NCBI RefSeq assembly: GCF_003751225.1
Contig: NZ_RJKE01000001.1
Coordinates: 6,510,001 to 6,574,000, forward strand
From: Actinocorallia herbida
GTDB lineage: Bacteria > Actinomycetota > Actinomycetes > Streptosporangiales > Streptosporangiaceae
Reading direction: 5' to 3'
DNA: 64,000 nt
The notes under the pieces are model-generated. The model was not told the origin of the DNA. It made no database searches and was given only the letters and a program-made list of their open reading frames with translations. Made by a program: the position numbers and the translations under genes. Shown piece by piece: positions 55,877 to 64,000 of the stretch (the stretch's first letter is position 1; every line of letters starts with the position of its first letter).

Positions 55877-56731
55877 TTACGGGGTGATGTTGAGGTTGCC
55901 GCCCTGGGGGACGGGGACGACGCTGATGCGGCCGTCCTTGATGGCCTGGTAGAGGACCGCGCCGTTCGGGCCGAGGACCTTCACGAGCTCCTTGAGCGCC
56001 TGGATCTCGGTCTTGATCTGCTTGTTGCGGTTCTCCTGGGTGTTGTTGTCCTCGATGGCCTGCTGGGCCGCGGCGAGGGCGTTGCGCACGTTGTCCGGCG
56101 GGACGGGCTGCTGGAGGGTGAGCAGGAAGGCTCCGCAGTCACCGCTGCCGGTGTAGGTGGGGGCGCAGAAGAAGTTGTCGCCTGCGGTCGCGTTGACCTG
56201 GGCGGCCACCGCGGCGCCCACCTCGGTCTCCCACTTGCGCTTGGTCTCGGGGTCGGAGTAAAGGTCCTGCCACGGGTACTTCTTCGACACCTCGTCCAGC
56301 GCGCGGTCGAGCGGCGCGCCTATGTAGGTGCGCAGCATCTCCGACCAGCCCTCCTCCTCGTAGGCCTCGTACTTCAGGCCGATCTCCTCGTGGAACTTGC
56401 GCAGCGTGTCGCAGGAGTCGTTGAGAGAGAACGTGGCGACGCCCTCGACGGTCAGCTCCAGGTCGTCCCGGGAGACGACCTTCAGGGCGTCGCTCTCGCC
56501 CTTGTTGCCGAACTTGTACGTCCGCTGCCCGACGGGGTAGGCGAAGACCTTGTCCGCGGGCCCGTGCCAGATCCGCCCGCTTCCGCAGTCGTCGAACTCG
56601 GTCGAGGAGAAGGGACCGGCGTTGTACTCCAGCCCCTTCTGATCGGGCGCGATGCTGGCCGAGCATCCGCTGAGCACCATGGCCGCGACGACGAGCGCGA
56701 CGACCGCGCCGATCCCCTTCAAGTATCTCAA
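55877..56731 (-). CDS. Band-7/SPFH-like lipoprotein
   Basis: This 284-residue protein has a signal peptide with lipobox LSGC (Cys23) and a band-7-like domain (KVFAYPVGQRTYKFGNKGESDALKVVSRDDLELTVEGVATFSL), then coiled helices with QQAIEDNNTQENRNKQIKTEIQALK. The layout matches actinobacterial SPFH lipoproteins of unknown role. The TTG at 56731 has GGAG five bases upstream. A longer reading to 56893 has no ribosome-binding site. Confidence 0.83.
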   Translation of the reverse strand: MRYLKGIGAVVALVVAAMVLSGCSASIAPDQKGLEYNAGPFSSTEFDDCGSGRIWHGPADKVFAYPVGQRTYKFGNKGESDALKVVSRDDLELTVEGVATFSLNDSCDTLRKFHEEIGLKYEAYEEEGWSEMLRTYIGAPLDRALDEVSKKYPWQDLYSDPETKRKWETEVGAAVAAQVNATAGDNFFCAPTYTGSGDCGAFLLTLQQPVPPDNVRNALAAAQQAIEDNNTQENRNKQIKTEIQALKELVKVLGPNGAVLYQAIKDGRISVVPVPQGGNLNITP

Positions 56732-56900
56732 TGCCGCTCCATTCTCGGTGGCGACGGCCGGATGTGGGAGGACCGCCGCAGGGGGTGTGCACCGCGACCT
56801 TTTAGACGCGCAGAACCGTCCGCGCGCCCACCCGGCTGCACGACTGTGACCTTGGTCGGCCACCCCGCGCGGGCGGGCCCGCCCGCGCGGCACCCCGGGA

Positions 56901-57704
56901 TCAGCGGGAGGAGGCGCGCCAGGCGGTGGCCGCGAGCGGGGCGAACAGCGCGGTCAGCGCCACCGGGCCCACGACGGCCAGGACTCCGGCGTGGTCGGCG
57001 GACCACGAGGTGCCGCCCGCCGCGGGCGCGCCGAGCAGGTCCCGCAGGGCCGCCGCCGTCGCCGACAGCGGGTTGGCGTCGGCGACGGCGGCGAGCCAGC
57101 CCGGCATGGTCGCGGTGTCGATGAACACCCCCGAGAGGAACAGCACGGGCCACACCGCGACCTGCACCGTCTGGACGGTCTGCGGGTCGCCCGCGCGCAG
57201 CCCGAGCCACACCCCGGCGCTGAGCATCGCCGCCCGCAGCAGGAGCAGCAGCCCGGCCGCCGCGGCGACCGCCCCCCACGAGGTATCGGGCCGCCACCCG
57301 AACGCCAGGCCCGTCGCGGTGACGACGGCGACGGCGATCACGGAGTCGAGCAGGTCCGCCGCGGAGCGCCCGGCGACGACGGCGAGGCCGCTCACCGGAA
57401 GGGACCGGAGCCTGTCGCTGACGCCGCGGGCCGCGTCGGAGGCGACGCCGAGCATGGTGCCCTCCAGGCCGAAGAACACGGTCATCGTGAGCACGCCGGG
57501 CATCACGAACTCCAGGTAGGAGCCGCCGGTGGCACCCCCGACCGCACCGCCGAGCAGCGCGGTGAACATGCCCATGAGCAGGACGGGGAACAGCCACCCG
57601 AACACCTTGGCGCCGGGCCGGTTGCGCCAGTGCAGCAGCTGGCGCCCGGCCAGGGTGCGGCTGTCGGCGAGCAGGGCGCGTGCTTCGACGGTCATGGCGG
57701 TCAT
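56901..57704 (-). CDS. ABC-2 type exporter permease (drug resistance type)
   Basis: This 267-residue protein has about six membrane helices and the ABC-2 pattern (WLFPVLLMGMFTALLGG, FVMPGVLTMTVFFGLEGTMLGVASD). It should form the channel for the ATP-binding subunit encoded just upstream. GGGAG precedes the ATG at 57704, which is two bases from the ATPase stop. The substrate is probably a drug or toxic metabolite. Confidence 0.88.
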   Translation of the reverse strand: MTAMTVEARALLADSRTLAGRQLLHWRNRPGAKVFGWLFPVLLMGMFTALLGGAVGGATGGSYLEFVMPGVLTMTVFFGLEGTMLGVASDAARGVSDRLRSLPVSGLAVVAGRSAADLLDSVIAVAVVTATGLAFGWRPDTSWGAVAAAAGLLLLLRAAMLSAGVWLGLRAGDPQTVQTVQVAVWPVLFLSGVFIDTATMPGWLAAVADANPLSATAAALRDLLGAPAAGGTSWSADHAGVLAVVGPVALTALFAPLAATAWRASSR

Positions 57705-57705
57705 G

Positions 57706-58689
57706 TCAGGCTCCCTTCGCGGCGTCGGCGTTCGCGTCGGCACTCGGGTCGGCACTCGCGTCGGCGTCGCCGACGATCCGCAGGAACGCCTCGTCGAGCG
57801 TGGGCGTGCGGACCTCGATGTCGGCGAGGGCGACGCCCGCGGCGTGCAAGGCCGCCGCGGTGGCCAGGAGCGCCGGGGCCCGGTCGGCGACGGGGACCCG
57901 GACCGCCTCCCCGCAGGAGTCGACCTCCCCCGAGGCGAAGGGCCGGGCCAGGTCGGCGACGCGGGCCGCGTCGGCGGGATCGCGGGGGACGAGGCGCAGG
58001 ACGTCCGCGCCGAGCCCGGCCTTCAGCTCGGCGGGCGTGCCCTCGGCGACGACGCGGCCCCGGGCGAGCACCGAGACGCGGTCGGCGAGCGCGTCGGCCT
58101 CCTCCAGGTACTGGGTCGTGAGCAGAACGGTCGTGCCGCCTTCGGCGAGCTCGCGCACGGTGTCCCAGACCTCGCGGCGGGCCGCGGGGTCCAGGCCGGT
58201 GGTCGGCTCGTCGACGAACAGCACCTCGGGGGCGACGACGAGGGCGGCGGCCAGGTCGAGCCTGCGCCGCATTCCGCCGGAGTACCCGGCGACGCCCCGG
58301 TCGGCCGCCTCGCCGAGGCCGAGCCGCGCCAGCAGCTCGGCGGCCCGGCGCGCGGCCTGGCGGCGGCCGAGCCGGGACAGCCGCCCGAACATCACGAGGT
58401 TCTGGCGTCCGGTGAGCTCCTCGTCGACCGCGGCGTCCTGGCCGACGAGCCCGATCCTGGCGCGCACCGCCCGGCCCTCGCGGACGGGGTCGTGCCCGGC
58501 GACGCGGACGGTCCCGGAGTCGGGCCGCAGGAGCGTGGCCATGATCCGCACGGCGGTGGTCTTGCCCGCGCCGTTTCGGCCGAGCAGCCCGTGGACGGTG
58601 CCGCGGGGCACCCGGAGGTCGAGTCCGGCCAGCGCGGGACCGGACGGGTAGGACTTGCGCACGTTCGCGAGATCTATCGCGATTTCCAT
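57706..58689 (-). CDS. ABC exporter ATP-binding protein (DrrA-like)
   Basis: This 327-residue protein has Walker [10 protein letters not shown] (37-45), signature [16 protein letters not shown], Walker [14 protein letters not shown] and a DrrA-like C-terminal extension, as in daunorubicin exporters. AGGGGGG precedes the ATG at 58689. It forms an operon with the permease and is divergent from the TetR gene, which most likely represses it. Confidence 0.92.
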   Translation of the reverse strand: MEIAIDLANVRKSYPSGPALAGLDLRVPRGTVHGLLGRNGAGKTTAVRIMATLLRPDSGTVRVAGHDPVREGRAVRARIGLVGQDAAVDEELTGRQNLVMFGRLSRLGRRQAARRAAELLARLGLGEAADRGVAGYSGGMRRRLDLAAALVVAPEVLFVDEPTTGLDPAARREVWDTVRELAEGGTTVLLTTQYLEEADALADRVSVLARGRVVAEGTPAELKAGLGADVLRLVPRDPADAARVADLARPFASGEVDSCGEAVRVPVADRAPALLATAAALHAAGVALADIEVRTPTLDEAFLRIVGDADASADPSADANADAAKGA

Positions 58690-58699
58690 CTGCCCCCCC

Positions 58700-58758
58700 T
58701 GCGTACACCGTCGGGTACGGCGTACGCAAGACAGGCTAGGGTACGGTGTACGCAAGAC
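58700..58758. promoter_or_regulatory. TetR operator array (two 19-bp direct repeats and an inverted copy)
   Basis: GGTACGG-C/T-GTACGCAAGAC occurs at 58714-58732 and 58740-58758, one mismatch apart, starts 26 bases apart. An inverted copy of its core (TGCGTACACCGT) lies at 58700-58711. The array fills the gap between the ABC and TetR genes. Confidence 0.8.
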
Positions 58759-58784
58759 GCAACCCGCTCGGAGGAGACCGCCCG

Positions 58785-59606
58785 GTGTCCGCACGCCCGC
58801 CGGTCCAGGACCTGGCTCGCAGCGTCTACCTGCTGTGGGGCCACCACCCAGCGCCCGGACGCTCCGGCCTCAGCGTGCCGAAGATCATCGTGGCCGGGCT
58901 GGAACTGGCCGACGCCGAGGGCCTGGACGCGGTCTCGATGCGCCGGGTCGCCGACCACCTGGGCGTCGGCGCGATGTCGCTCTACCGGCACGTCCCCGGC
59001 AAGGACGACCTCACCGCGCTCATGGTCGACGCCGTCCACGCCGAGGCCTACGGCGACGACGTCGGGGCCGCGGCCGACCGGGACGGCTGGCGCGAGGCCC
59101 TGCGCCACGTCGCCGCCCGCAACTGGGACCTCTACCTGCGCCACCCGTGGCTGCTCGACGTGCACGCCACCCGCCCGAACCTCGGACCCCACACCGCCCG
59201 CAAGTACGAGGCCGAACTCCGCGCCCTCGACGGCCTCGGCCTGTCCGACGTCGAGATGGACACCGCCCTCACCTTGGTCCTCACCCACGTGGCGGGCTCG
59301 GCCCGCACCCACCGCGCCGCCACCCGCACCGAGACCGACTCCGGCATGTCCGACGCCGAGTGGTGGCAGGCCGTCACCCCGGCCCTCACCCAGGTCATGA
59401 CCGACCCCGACCTCACCGTCTCCGCCCGCGTCGGCTCCACCGTAGGCGCCGAGTTCAACGCCGCCTCCTCCCCCGAGCACACCTACACCTGGGGCCTGGA
59501 AACCCTCCTCGACGGCCTCGCCACCCGCCTCCCGAACCGACCGCGGACGGCCACCCGCGCGGGCCCGACGGCCGACGGCGCAGCGCCGCGCATCGACCGG
59601 CCGTGA
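58785..59606 (+). CDS. TetR family regulator of the ABC exporter
   Basis: This 273-residue protein has the helix-turn-helix [25 protein letters not shown] and a long C-terminal ligand domain of the TetR_C_1 (tetracycline-type) kind. A CGGAGGAG box sets the GTG at 58785. It is divergent from the ABC exporter with the operator array between. Induction by the exporter's substrate is the expected logic. Confidence 0.92.
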   Translation: MSARPPVQDLARSVYLLWGHHPAPGRSGLSVPKIIVAGLELADAEGLDAVSMRRVADHLGVGAMSLYRHVPGKDDLTALMVDAVHAEAYGDDVGAAADRDGWREALRHVAARNWDLYLRHPWLLDVHATRPNLGPHTARKYEAELRALDGLGLSDVEMDTALTLVLTHVAGSARTHRAATRTETDSGMSDAEWWQAVTPALTQVMTDPDLTVSARVGSTVGAEFNAASSPEHTYTWGLETLLDGLATRLPNRPRTATRAGPTADGAAPRIDRP

Positions 59607-59758
59607 GGCTCAGATGCCCGCCCGAGGGGCTCTCCGGGTCCGCACCCGATCGAGGACGCCGCGGCGCCCGTCCGCGCTCCGCGGGTCGAAGCCCGCCGCG
59701 ACGCGGTCCTCCGGCGCCCCGACGCGGAGATCGCCGTCGGCTCGCGCCGACCGGGCCG

Positions 59759-60199
59759 TCAGAGTTGGGGTGGGCGGCCTTCATAGGGGGTGCTGAGGAC
59801 GATGGTGGTGCGGGTGTTGACGTTGGCGGCGGAGCGGATCTGCTTGAGGAGTTCCTCCAGGTCGGCGGGGGTGGCCACGCGGACCTTGAGGATGTAGTTC
59901 TCGTCGCCGGCCACGGAGTGGCAGGCTTCGATCTCCGTCAGATGGGCCAGGCGCTCCGGGGCGTCGTCGGGGGCGGCGGGGTCGATGGGCTTGATGGAGA
60001 TGAAGGCGGTGAGCGGCAGGCCGATCTGGTCGGGGTCCAGGCGGGCGGTGAAGCCCTGGATGGCGCCGCGTTTCTCCAGGCGGCGCACCCGCTGGTGGAC
60101 GGCGGAGACGGACAGGCCGGTCTCCTTGGCCAGGTCGGTGAAGCTCATGCGGCCGTCTTGGGCGAGCAGGAGCAGAATCTGCCGGTCGGTGTCCTCCAC
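59759..60199 (-). CDS. Lrp/AsnC family regulator
   Basis: This 146-residue protein has an N-terminal helix-turn-helix (MSFTDLAKETGLSVSAVHQRVRRLEKRGAI) and a C-terminal RAM ligand domain (ACHSVAGDENYILKVRVATPADLEELL). The target is unknown; amino-acid metabolism is the usual field. TAGATT lies six bases before the GTG at 60199. It ends 152 bases past the TetR gene. Confidence 0.92.
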   Translation of the reverse strand: MEDTDRQILLLLAQDGRMSFTDLAKETGLSVSAVHQRVRRLEKRGAIQGFTARLDPDQIGLPLTAFISIKPIDPAAPDDAPERLAHLTEIEACHSVAGDENYILKVRVATPADLEELLKQIRSAANVNTRTTIVLSTPYEGRPPQL

Positions 60200-60205
60200 G
60201 GGAGA

Positions 60206-60211
60206 AATCTA
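60206..60211 (-). promoter_or_regulatory. Candidate -10 box (TAGATT)
   Basis: TAGATT ends six bases before the AsnC GTG on the minus strand, with no Shine-Dalgarno. The -35 is not evident. Confidence 0.4.
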
Positions 60212-61240
60212 CCGTGATCGGCCTGGGCGGGCGGAAGGAGTGACCGGACCGCAACTCGCCCTGACCATGAGTTCCGTCGGCAGGACGACGGGGCGGCCCG
60301 CGCGCCGGGCGGGCGCGCGCAGGACGAGTTCGCAGGCGCGCTCCCCCATCGCGCGGGCGGGGCGGGCCACGACGGTGAGGGGCGGGTCGCACAGTTCCGC
60401 CCACGGCACGTCGTCCACGACGATGATCGACACGTCGGCGGGGATGCGGAGGTTCAGCTCGCGGGCGGCGAGGATCGCGGCCTCACCGAGCCGGTGGCCG
60501 CCCGCGACGATCGCGGTGAGGTCGGGCCGGCTCTGGAAGAGGCCCGCGGCGCTGGCGTAGGCGGCGTCGGCGGAGCCGCGGGCGCGGACCAGCAGGCCCT
60601 CGTCCGGGACGATGCCGTGTTCTTCGAGGGTGGCCCGGAAGGCGGCGCGGCGCTCCCGGGCGCCGCCGAGGGTGGCGTCGCCGTCGAGGTGGGCGATGCG
60701 GCGGTGCCCGAGGCCGGTCAGGTAGTCGACGGCGGTGCGGACCCCTTCGGCCTCGTCGGCCAGGACGGCGGGCACCCCGGTGACCCCGGACGGGACGCGG
60801 CCGGCGAAGACGACGGACACGCCGAGCCGGGCCAGCCCCGCCCAGGTGTCGGCGTCGCCGTGGACGGGCATGGCGATGATCCCGTCGACGCGCTGCTGGG
60901 CGAACCTGTCGACGATCTCGGCTTCGAGGGCGGGGTCCTCACCCGCGGCGTCGAGGAGGACGTGGCAGTTCTCGGCGCGGGCGGTCTCCAGGACCCCGGC
61001 GATGAAGTCGGCGCAGAAGGGGTCGGCGGCGTCGGGGACGATGAGGCCGATCCCGCCGGTGCGCTGGGTCTTCAGACTGCGCCCGAGCGCGCTGGGGCGG
61101 TAGCCGAGGGTCGCCGCGGCGGCCTGGACGCGCTCGCGGGTGGTCGCGCTGACCGAGCCGGTGCCCGACAGGACCCGGGAGACGGTGGCGACGCCGACGC
61201 CCGCGGCGGCCGCCACGTCCTTGATCGTCACTCCGGCCAC
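60209..61240 (-). CDS. LacI family transcriptional regulator
   Basis: This 343-residue repressor starts AGVTIKDVAAAAGVGVATVSRVLSG, the LacI helix-turn-helix, followed by a periplasmic-binding-protein-like effector domain. GAGGAGG seven bases upstream decides the GTG at 61240 over an earlier start at 61303. Two LacI-type palindromes lie before its divergent neighbour msiK, so the regulator probably controls sugar uptake. Confidence 0.92.
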   Translation of the reverse strand: MAGVTIKDVAAAAGVGVATVSRVLSGTGSVSATTRERVQAAAATLGYRPSALGRSLKTQRTGGIGLIVPDAADPFCADFIAGVLETARAENCHVLLDAAGEDPALEAEIVDRFAQQRVDGIIAMPVHGDADTWAGLARLGVSVVFAGRVPSGVTGVPAVLADEAEGVRTAVDYLTGLGHRRIAHLDGDATLGGARERRAAFRATLEEHGIVPDEGLLVRARGSADAAYASAAGLFQSRPDLTAIVAGGHRLGEAAILAARELNLRIPADVSIIVVDDVPWAELCDPPLTVVARPARAMGERACELVLRAPARRAGRPVVLPTELMVRASCGPVTPSARPGRSR

Positions 61241-61287
61241 CGGCCACCTCCTCGGCTCATCCTCCCACGCGGCGCCCGCCTCCCGAA

Positions 61288-61305
61288 TTGGAAACGTTTC
61301 CAATC
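61288..61305. promoter_or_regulatory. LacI operator, perfect 18-bp palindrome
   Basis: ATTGGAAAC is followed at once by its complement, the consensus form of a LacI/PurR-family operator. It lies 47 bases before the LacI gene start. Confidence 0.85.
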
Positions 61306-61384
61306 ACTGAGAATCCGGACGATGACTTGCATAACCACCTCGACTGCGATTAGACATAGGGCGACACACCGCCGAAACCCCCAT

Positions 61385-61398
61385 TGGAAACGTTTCCA
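61385..61398. promoter_or_regulatory. Second LacI operator upstream of msiK
   Basis: TGGAAAC plus its complement form a 14-base palindrome, 41 bases before the msiK ATG. The two operators are centred about 95 bases apart, close to nine helical turns, which would suit loop formation. Confidence 0.85.
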
Positions 61399-61439
61399 TC
61401 CTGGGGCGGCGATCGGACAGACGGAAGAAGGGCCGCACG

Positions 61440-62699
61440 ATGGCGCAGATCGTCCTTGACGGCATCGACAAGATCTACTCAGGCGGGGTCAAGGCCGTCG
61501 ACGGGCTGTCCCTGGACGTCCAGGACGGCGAGTTCATGGTGCTCGTCGGCCCGTCCGGCTGCGGCAAGTCCACCGCGCTGCGGATGATCGCCGGCCTGGA
61601 GGACATCTCCGGCGGCACCCTGACCATCGGCGAGAAGGTCGTGAACGACCTCGCGCCGAAGGACCGCGACATCGCCATGGTCTTCCAGAACTACGCGCTC
61701 TACCCGCACATGACGGTCGAGCAGAACATGGCCTTCGGCCTCCAGCTGCGCAAGACCCCGAAGGCGGAGATCAAGAAGCGGGTCGGCGAGGCCGCCAAGA
61801 TGCTCGGCCTCGAGCCCTACCTGACCCGCAAGCCCGCCGCCCTGTCCGGCGGCCAGCGCCAGCGCGTCGCGATGGGCCGCGCGATCGTCCGCGAGCCGCA
61901 GGCGTTCCTCATGGACGAGCCGCTGTCGAACCTCGACGCCAAGCTCCGCGTGTCCATGCGCGCCTCCCTGTCGCAGCTGCACAAGCGCCTCGGCGTCACC
62001 ACGATCTACGTCACGCACGACCAGATCGAGGCGATGACCCTCGGCGACCGCGTCGCGGTGCTGCGCGACGGCAAGCTCCAGCAGGTCAACACCCCGCAGT
62101 ACCTGTTCGAGAACCCCGTGAACCTCTTCGTCGCCGGGTTCATCGGCTCCCCGTCGATGAACTTCGCGACCGCGCGGCTGACCCGCGCCGCCGACGGCTC
62201 CGGGACGGTCGACTTCGCCGGCTTCTCCCTGCCGGTCCCGGCCGAGGCGTTCGAGGCCCGCCCGGACCTCGCCTCCCACGTCGGCACCGACATCATCCTG
62301 GGCATCCGCCCGTCGGACTTCGAGGACACCTCGCACGCCAAGCCCGAGTGGCCGCGCGTCTCGATCACCGCGAGCGTCACCGAGGAGCTCGGCTCGGAGA
62401 TCAACGTGATCTTCCCGATCGACTGCCCGCCCGTCCAGCACAAGGACACCGCCGACCTCGCCAGCGACGCCACCGACGGCGAGGAGGGCGACGGCACCCT
62501 GCCGCTGCTGGAGGACAAGACGCTCTGGACCGCGCGCGTCAACGCCCGCTCCCACGCCCGTCCGGGCGACACCCTGGAGCTCGGCATCGACTGCTCGCGC
62601 CTGCACTTCTTCGACCCGGCCACCGGCCTGGCGATCGGGCACCCCGACTCCGTGGCCGCCGCGGCCCGGATCGGCGTCTCGAAGGTCGCGAAGGTCTGA
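61440..62699 (+). CDS. msiK: Multiple-sugar ABC transporter ATPase (MsiK/UgpC type)
   Basis: This 419-residue ATPase has Walker [10 protein letters not shown] (37-45), signature [14 protein letters not shown], Walker [12 protein letters not shown] and a C-terminal TOBE-like extension. It is the MsiK type that energises several separate sugar importers in Streptomyces. No permease genes are next to it. The ngcEFG operon in this window lacks its own ATPase and is a likely client. GAAGAAGGG precedes the ATG. Confidence 0.93.
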   Translation: MAQIVLDGIDKIYSGGVKAVDGLSLDVQDGEFMVLVGPSGCGKSTALRMIAGLEDISGGTLTIGEKVVNDLAPKDRDIAMVFQNYALYPHMTVEQNMAFGLQLRKTPKAEIKKRVGEAAKMLGLEPYLTRKPAALSGGQRQRVAMGRAIVREPQAFLMDEPLSNLDAKLRVSMRASLSQLHKRLGVTTIYVTHDQIEAMTLGDRVAVLRDGKLQQVNTPQYLFENPVNLFVAGFIGSPSMNFATARLTRAADGSGTVDFAGFSLPVPAEAFEARPDLASHVGTDIILGIRPSDFEDTSHAKPEWPRVSITASVTEELGSEINVIFPIDCPPVQHKDTADLASDATDGEEGDGTLPLLEDKTLWTARVNARSHARPGDTLELGIDCSRLHFFDPATGLAIGHPDSVAAAARIGVSKVAKV

Positions 62700-62712
62700 C
62701 GTCCCGGCGGCA

Positions 62713-62747
62713 CACGGCCCGGTCGCCTCGGGGGCGGCCGGGCCGTG
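62713..62747. terminator. Hairpin after msiK
   Basis: CACGGCCCGG pairs with CCGGGCCGTG, extended by a CGCC/GGCG inner pair after one T/G mismatch. It lies between msiK and the convergent M24 peptidase gene. Confidence 0.75.
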
Positions 62748-62780
62748 CCGTGTCCGGACGCTCCGCGTCGACGACCGCGG

Positions 62781-63914
62781 TCAGCCGTCGATGACGACGA
62801 GATCGCGGGTGGTGAGGTTCATCCGGTCGGCCCCGGTCGCGGTGCACACCACGATGTCCTCGATGCGGGCGCCGTGCGCGCCCGGGTAGATGCCCGGCTC
62901 GATCGAGAACGCCATGCCCGCGTCGAGCGGTTCGGTGTTGCCCTCGACGATGTAGGGGTGCTCGTGGGTCTCCAGCCCGATCCCGTGCCCGGTGCGGTGC
63001 ACGAAGAACTCCCCGTACCCGGCCGCGGTGATGACGTCCCGGGCGGCGGCGTCGACGGCCTCGGGCGTCACGCCGGGGCGGACGGCCTCGACGGCGGCCT
63101 TCTGGGCGGCGCGCAGGACCGCGTAGTAGTCGCGGAACTCCTTCGGCGGCTCGCCGACGCTGTACACGCGGGTGGAGTCCGAGCAGTAGCCCGAGGGCAT
63201 GGTCCCGCCGATGTCGACGACGACGGGCTCGCCGCGGCCGATGACCCGGTCCGACAGCTCGTGGTGGGGGCTCGCCCCGTTCGGTCCCGAGGCGACGATG
63301 GTGAAGTCGACCGTCACGTGGCCCTCCGCGAGGATCGCCTCCGCGAGGTCTCTGCCGACCTCCGCTTCGGTGCGCCCGGCCTTGAGCACCTGCGGCACCA
63401 GCCTGTGCACCCTGTCTATCGCCGCGCCCGCCTCGCGCAGCGCCTCGATCTCTGCGGCGGACTTGCGCATCCGCAGGGTCCGCAGCACCCCGCCCGCCGC
63501 GCTGAGCGGGACGCCGGGCAGCGCGTCGCGCAGCCGGAACGCCATCGCGGCCCACATCTGGTCGGCCACCGCCACGCTCGGGACCTTCCCGAGCCTGGAG
63601 GCGACCAGCGCGAAGGGGTCGTCGGTCTCGTCCCACCCGAGGATCTCCACCCCGAGGGAGCCCGCGGGCGACACCCGCACGATCGGCACCTCCAGGCGGG
63701 GCGCCACCAGGAACGCCTCGCCTTCGGCGGGCACGACGAGGCACATGAGCCGTTCGGAGAGATGGCCGGGGTAGCCGGTGACGTACCGCAGGTCGAAGCC
63801 GGGCGTGAGGACGACCGCGCCGAGCCCGGCCTTCCCCACCGCCTCGCGCACCCTGGAGATCCGCTCGGACGGGTACAGCGCCGTCGTCGCGACGGCTGTG
63901 GCGTCGTTGTCCAT
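62781..63914 (-). CDS. M24 family aminopeptidase P/Xaa-Pro dipeptidase
   Basis: This 377-residue protein has the M24 metal site complete: Asp234 (VVVDIGGT), Asp246 (SDSTR), His310 (RTGHGIGLETHEH), Glu339 (SIEPGIY) and Glu352 (RIEDIV). The N-terminal domain is the creatinase-like half. It should cleave peptides before or after proline with two metal ions. GGGGAG precedes the ATG at 63914. It is convergent with msiK. Confidence 0.94.
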   Translation of the reverse strand: MDNDATAVATTALYPSERISRVREAVGKAGLGAVVLTPGFDLRYVTGYPGHLSERLMCLVVPAEGEAFLVAPRLEVPIVRVSPAGSLGVEILGWDETDDPFALVASRLGKVPSVAVADQMWAAMAFRLRDALPGVPLSAAGGVLRTLRMRKSAAEIEALREAGAAIDRVHRLVPQVLKAGRTEAEVGRDLAEAILAEGHVTVDFTIVASGPNGASPHHELSDRVIGRGEPVVVDIGGTMPSGYCSDSTRVYSVGEPPKEFRDYYAVLRAAQKAAVEAVRPGVTPEAVDAAARDVITAAGYGEFFVHRTGHGIGLETHEHPYIVEGNTEPLDAGMAFSIEPGIYPGAHGARIEDIVVCTATGADRMNLTTRDLVVIDG

Positions 63915-63934
63915 CTCCCCACGGTAGCCGAGGC

Positions 63935-63962
63935 GATCAAGCCGGACGTGATCAAGCCGGAC
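63935..63962. repeat. Two direct copies of GATCAAGCCGGAC
   Basis: Copies at 63935-63947 and 63950-63962 give a 15-base period upstream of the M24 peptidase gene. This may be a regulator site or simple duplication. Confidence 0.5.
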
Positions 63963-64000
63963 CTGTGATCGAGCGGCCGGGCCCGCGACGCCTCCTGGGC

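Overview
The window is chromosomal DNA from a very GC-rich actinobacterium. Codons end overwhelmingly in G or C, GTG and TTG starts are common, and the markers RbpA, DUF3040, DUF1707-FHA, a Lnt plus polyprenol-phosphate mannose synthase pair and an NgcEFG/MsiK-type sugar uptake set are all actinobacterial. The gene set would fit Streptosporangiales/Thermomonosporaceae or Streptomyces relatives, but the genus cannot be fixed from sequence alone. I recognise no rRNA, tRNA, insertion sequence, prophage, CRISPR array or biosynthetic megacluster. The region reads as ordinary core-to-accessory chromosome packed with regulators and membrane proteins.

Layout. Positions 1-7028 (minus strand) hold a HATPase regulator, a repeat-rich AAA-like protein with a degenerate P-loop, and a membrane-anchored NTPase cut by the window edge. 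7379-12456 holds a DUF3040 protein, a GHL10 lipoprotein, a PNPOx-like protein and an operon of diiron-like protein, 2Fe-2S flavoreductase and TetR. 12466-18908 holds isochorismate synthase, a tyrosine phosphatase, a HAD phosphatase, a polytopic membrane protein with a coupled small protein, and a Gfo/Idh oxidoreductase. 18977-30123 is mixed housekeeping: an EEP nuclease-like protein, HxlR, NADAR, an ECF sigma factor with a coupled membrane protein, a methyltransferase, MFS, pirin, DUF4253, CPBP and glycerol kinase. 31149-40245 holds a MoxR/DUF58/VWA operon, two methyltransferases, GDPD, RbpA under a SigR-type promoter, FxsA, Lnt-Ppm1 and a PH-like protein. 40367-42243 is PrsW with a coupled membrane protein. 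42343-46953 is the N-acetylglucosamine/chitobiose-type ABC importer ngcEFG under a ROK regulator. 47218-56731 holds a hydrolase/MDR pair divergent from LysR, DUF2252, MazG, an acyl-CoA dehydrogenase, a DUF1707-FHA protein, a Ser/Thr kinase with a WD40-like sensor, and a band-7 lipoprotein. 56901-63914 holds an ABC exporter divergent from TetR, an AsnC regulator, LacI divergent from msiK, and an M24 peptidase.

How the genes work together. The ngc importer at 42-46 kb has no ATPase gene of its own. A MsiK-type ATPase lies at 61.4 kb behind two LacI-type operators, so the importer is probably energised from there. Regulators mostly sit beside their likely targets with visible palindromes: ROK/ngc, LacI/msiK, TetR/ABC exporter and LysR/MDR. 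The strongest unexplained candidates are the N-terminal three-gene module, the diiron-protein/reductase/TetR operon, and the sigma factor with its overlapping membrane partner. Several genes show a TAnnnT box six bases before the start codon and no Shine-Dalgarno, suggesting leaderless mRNAs.
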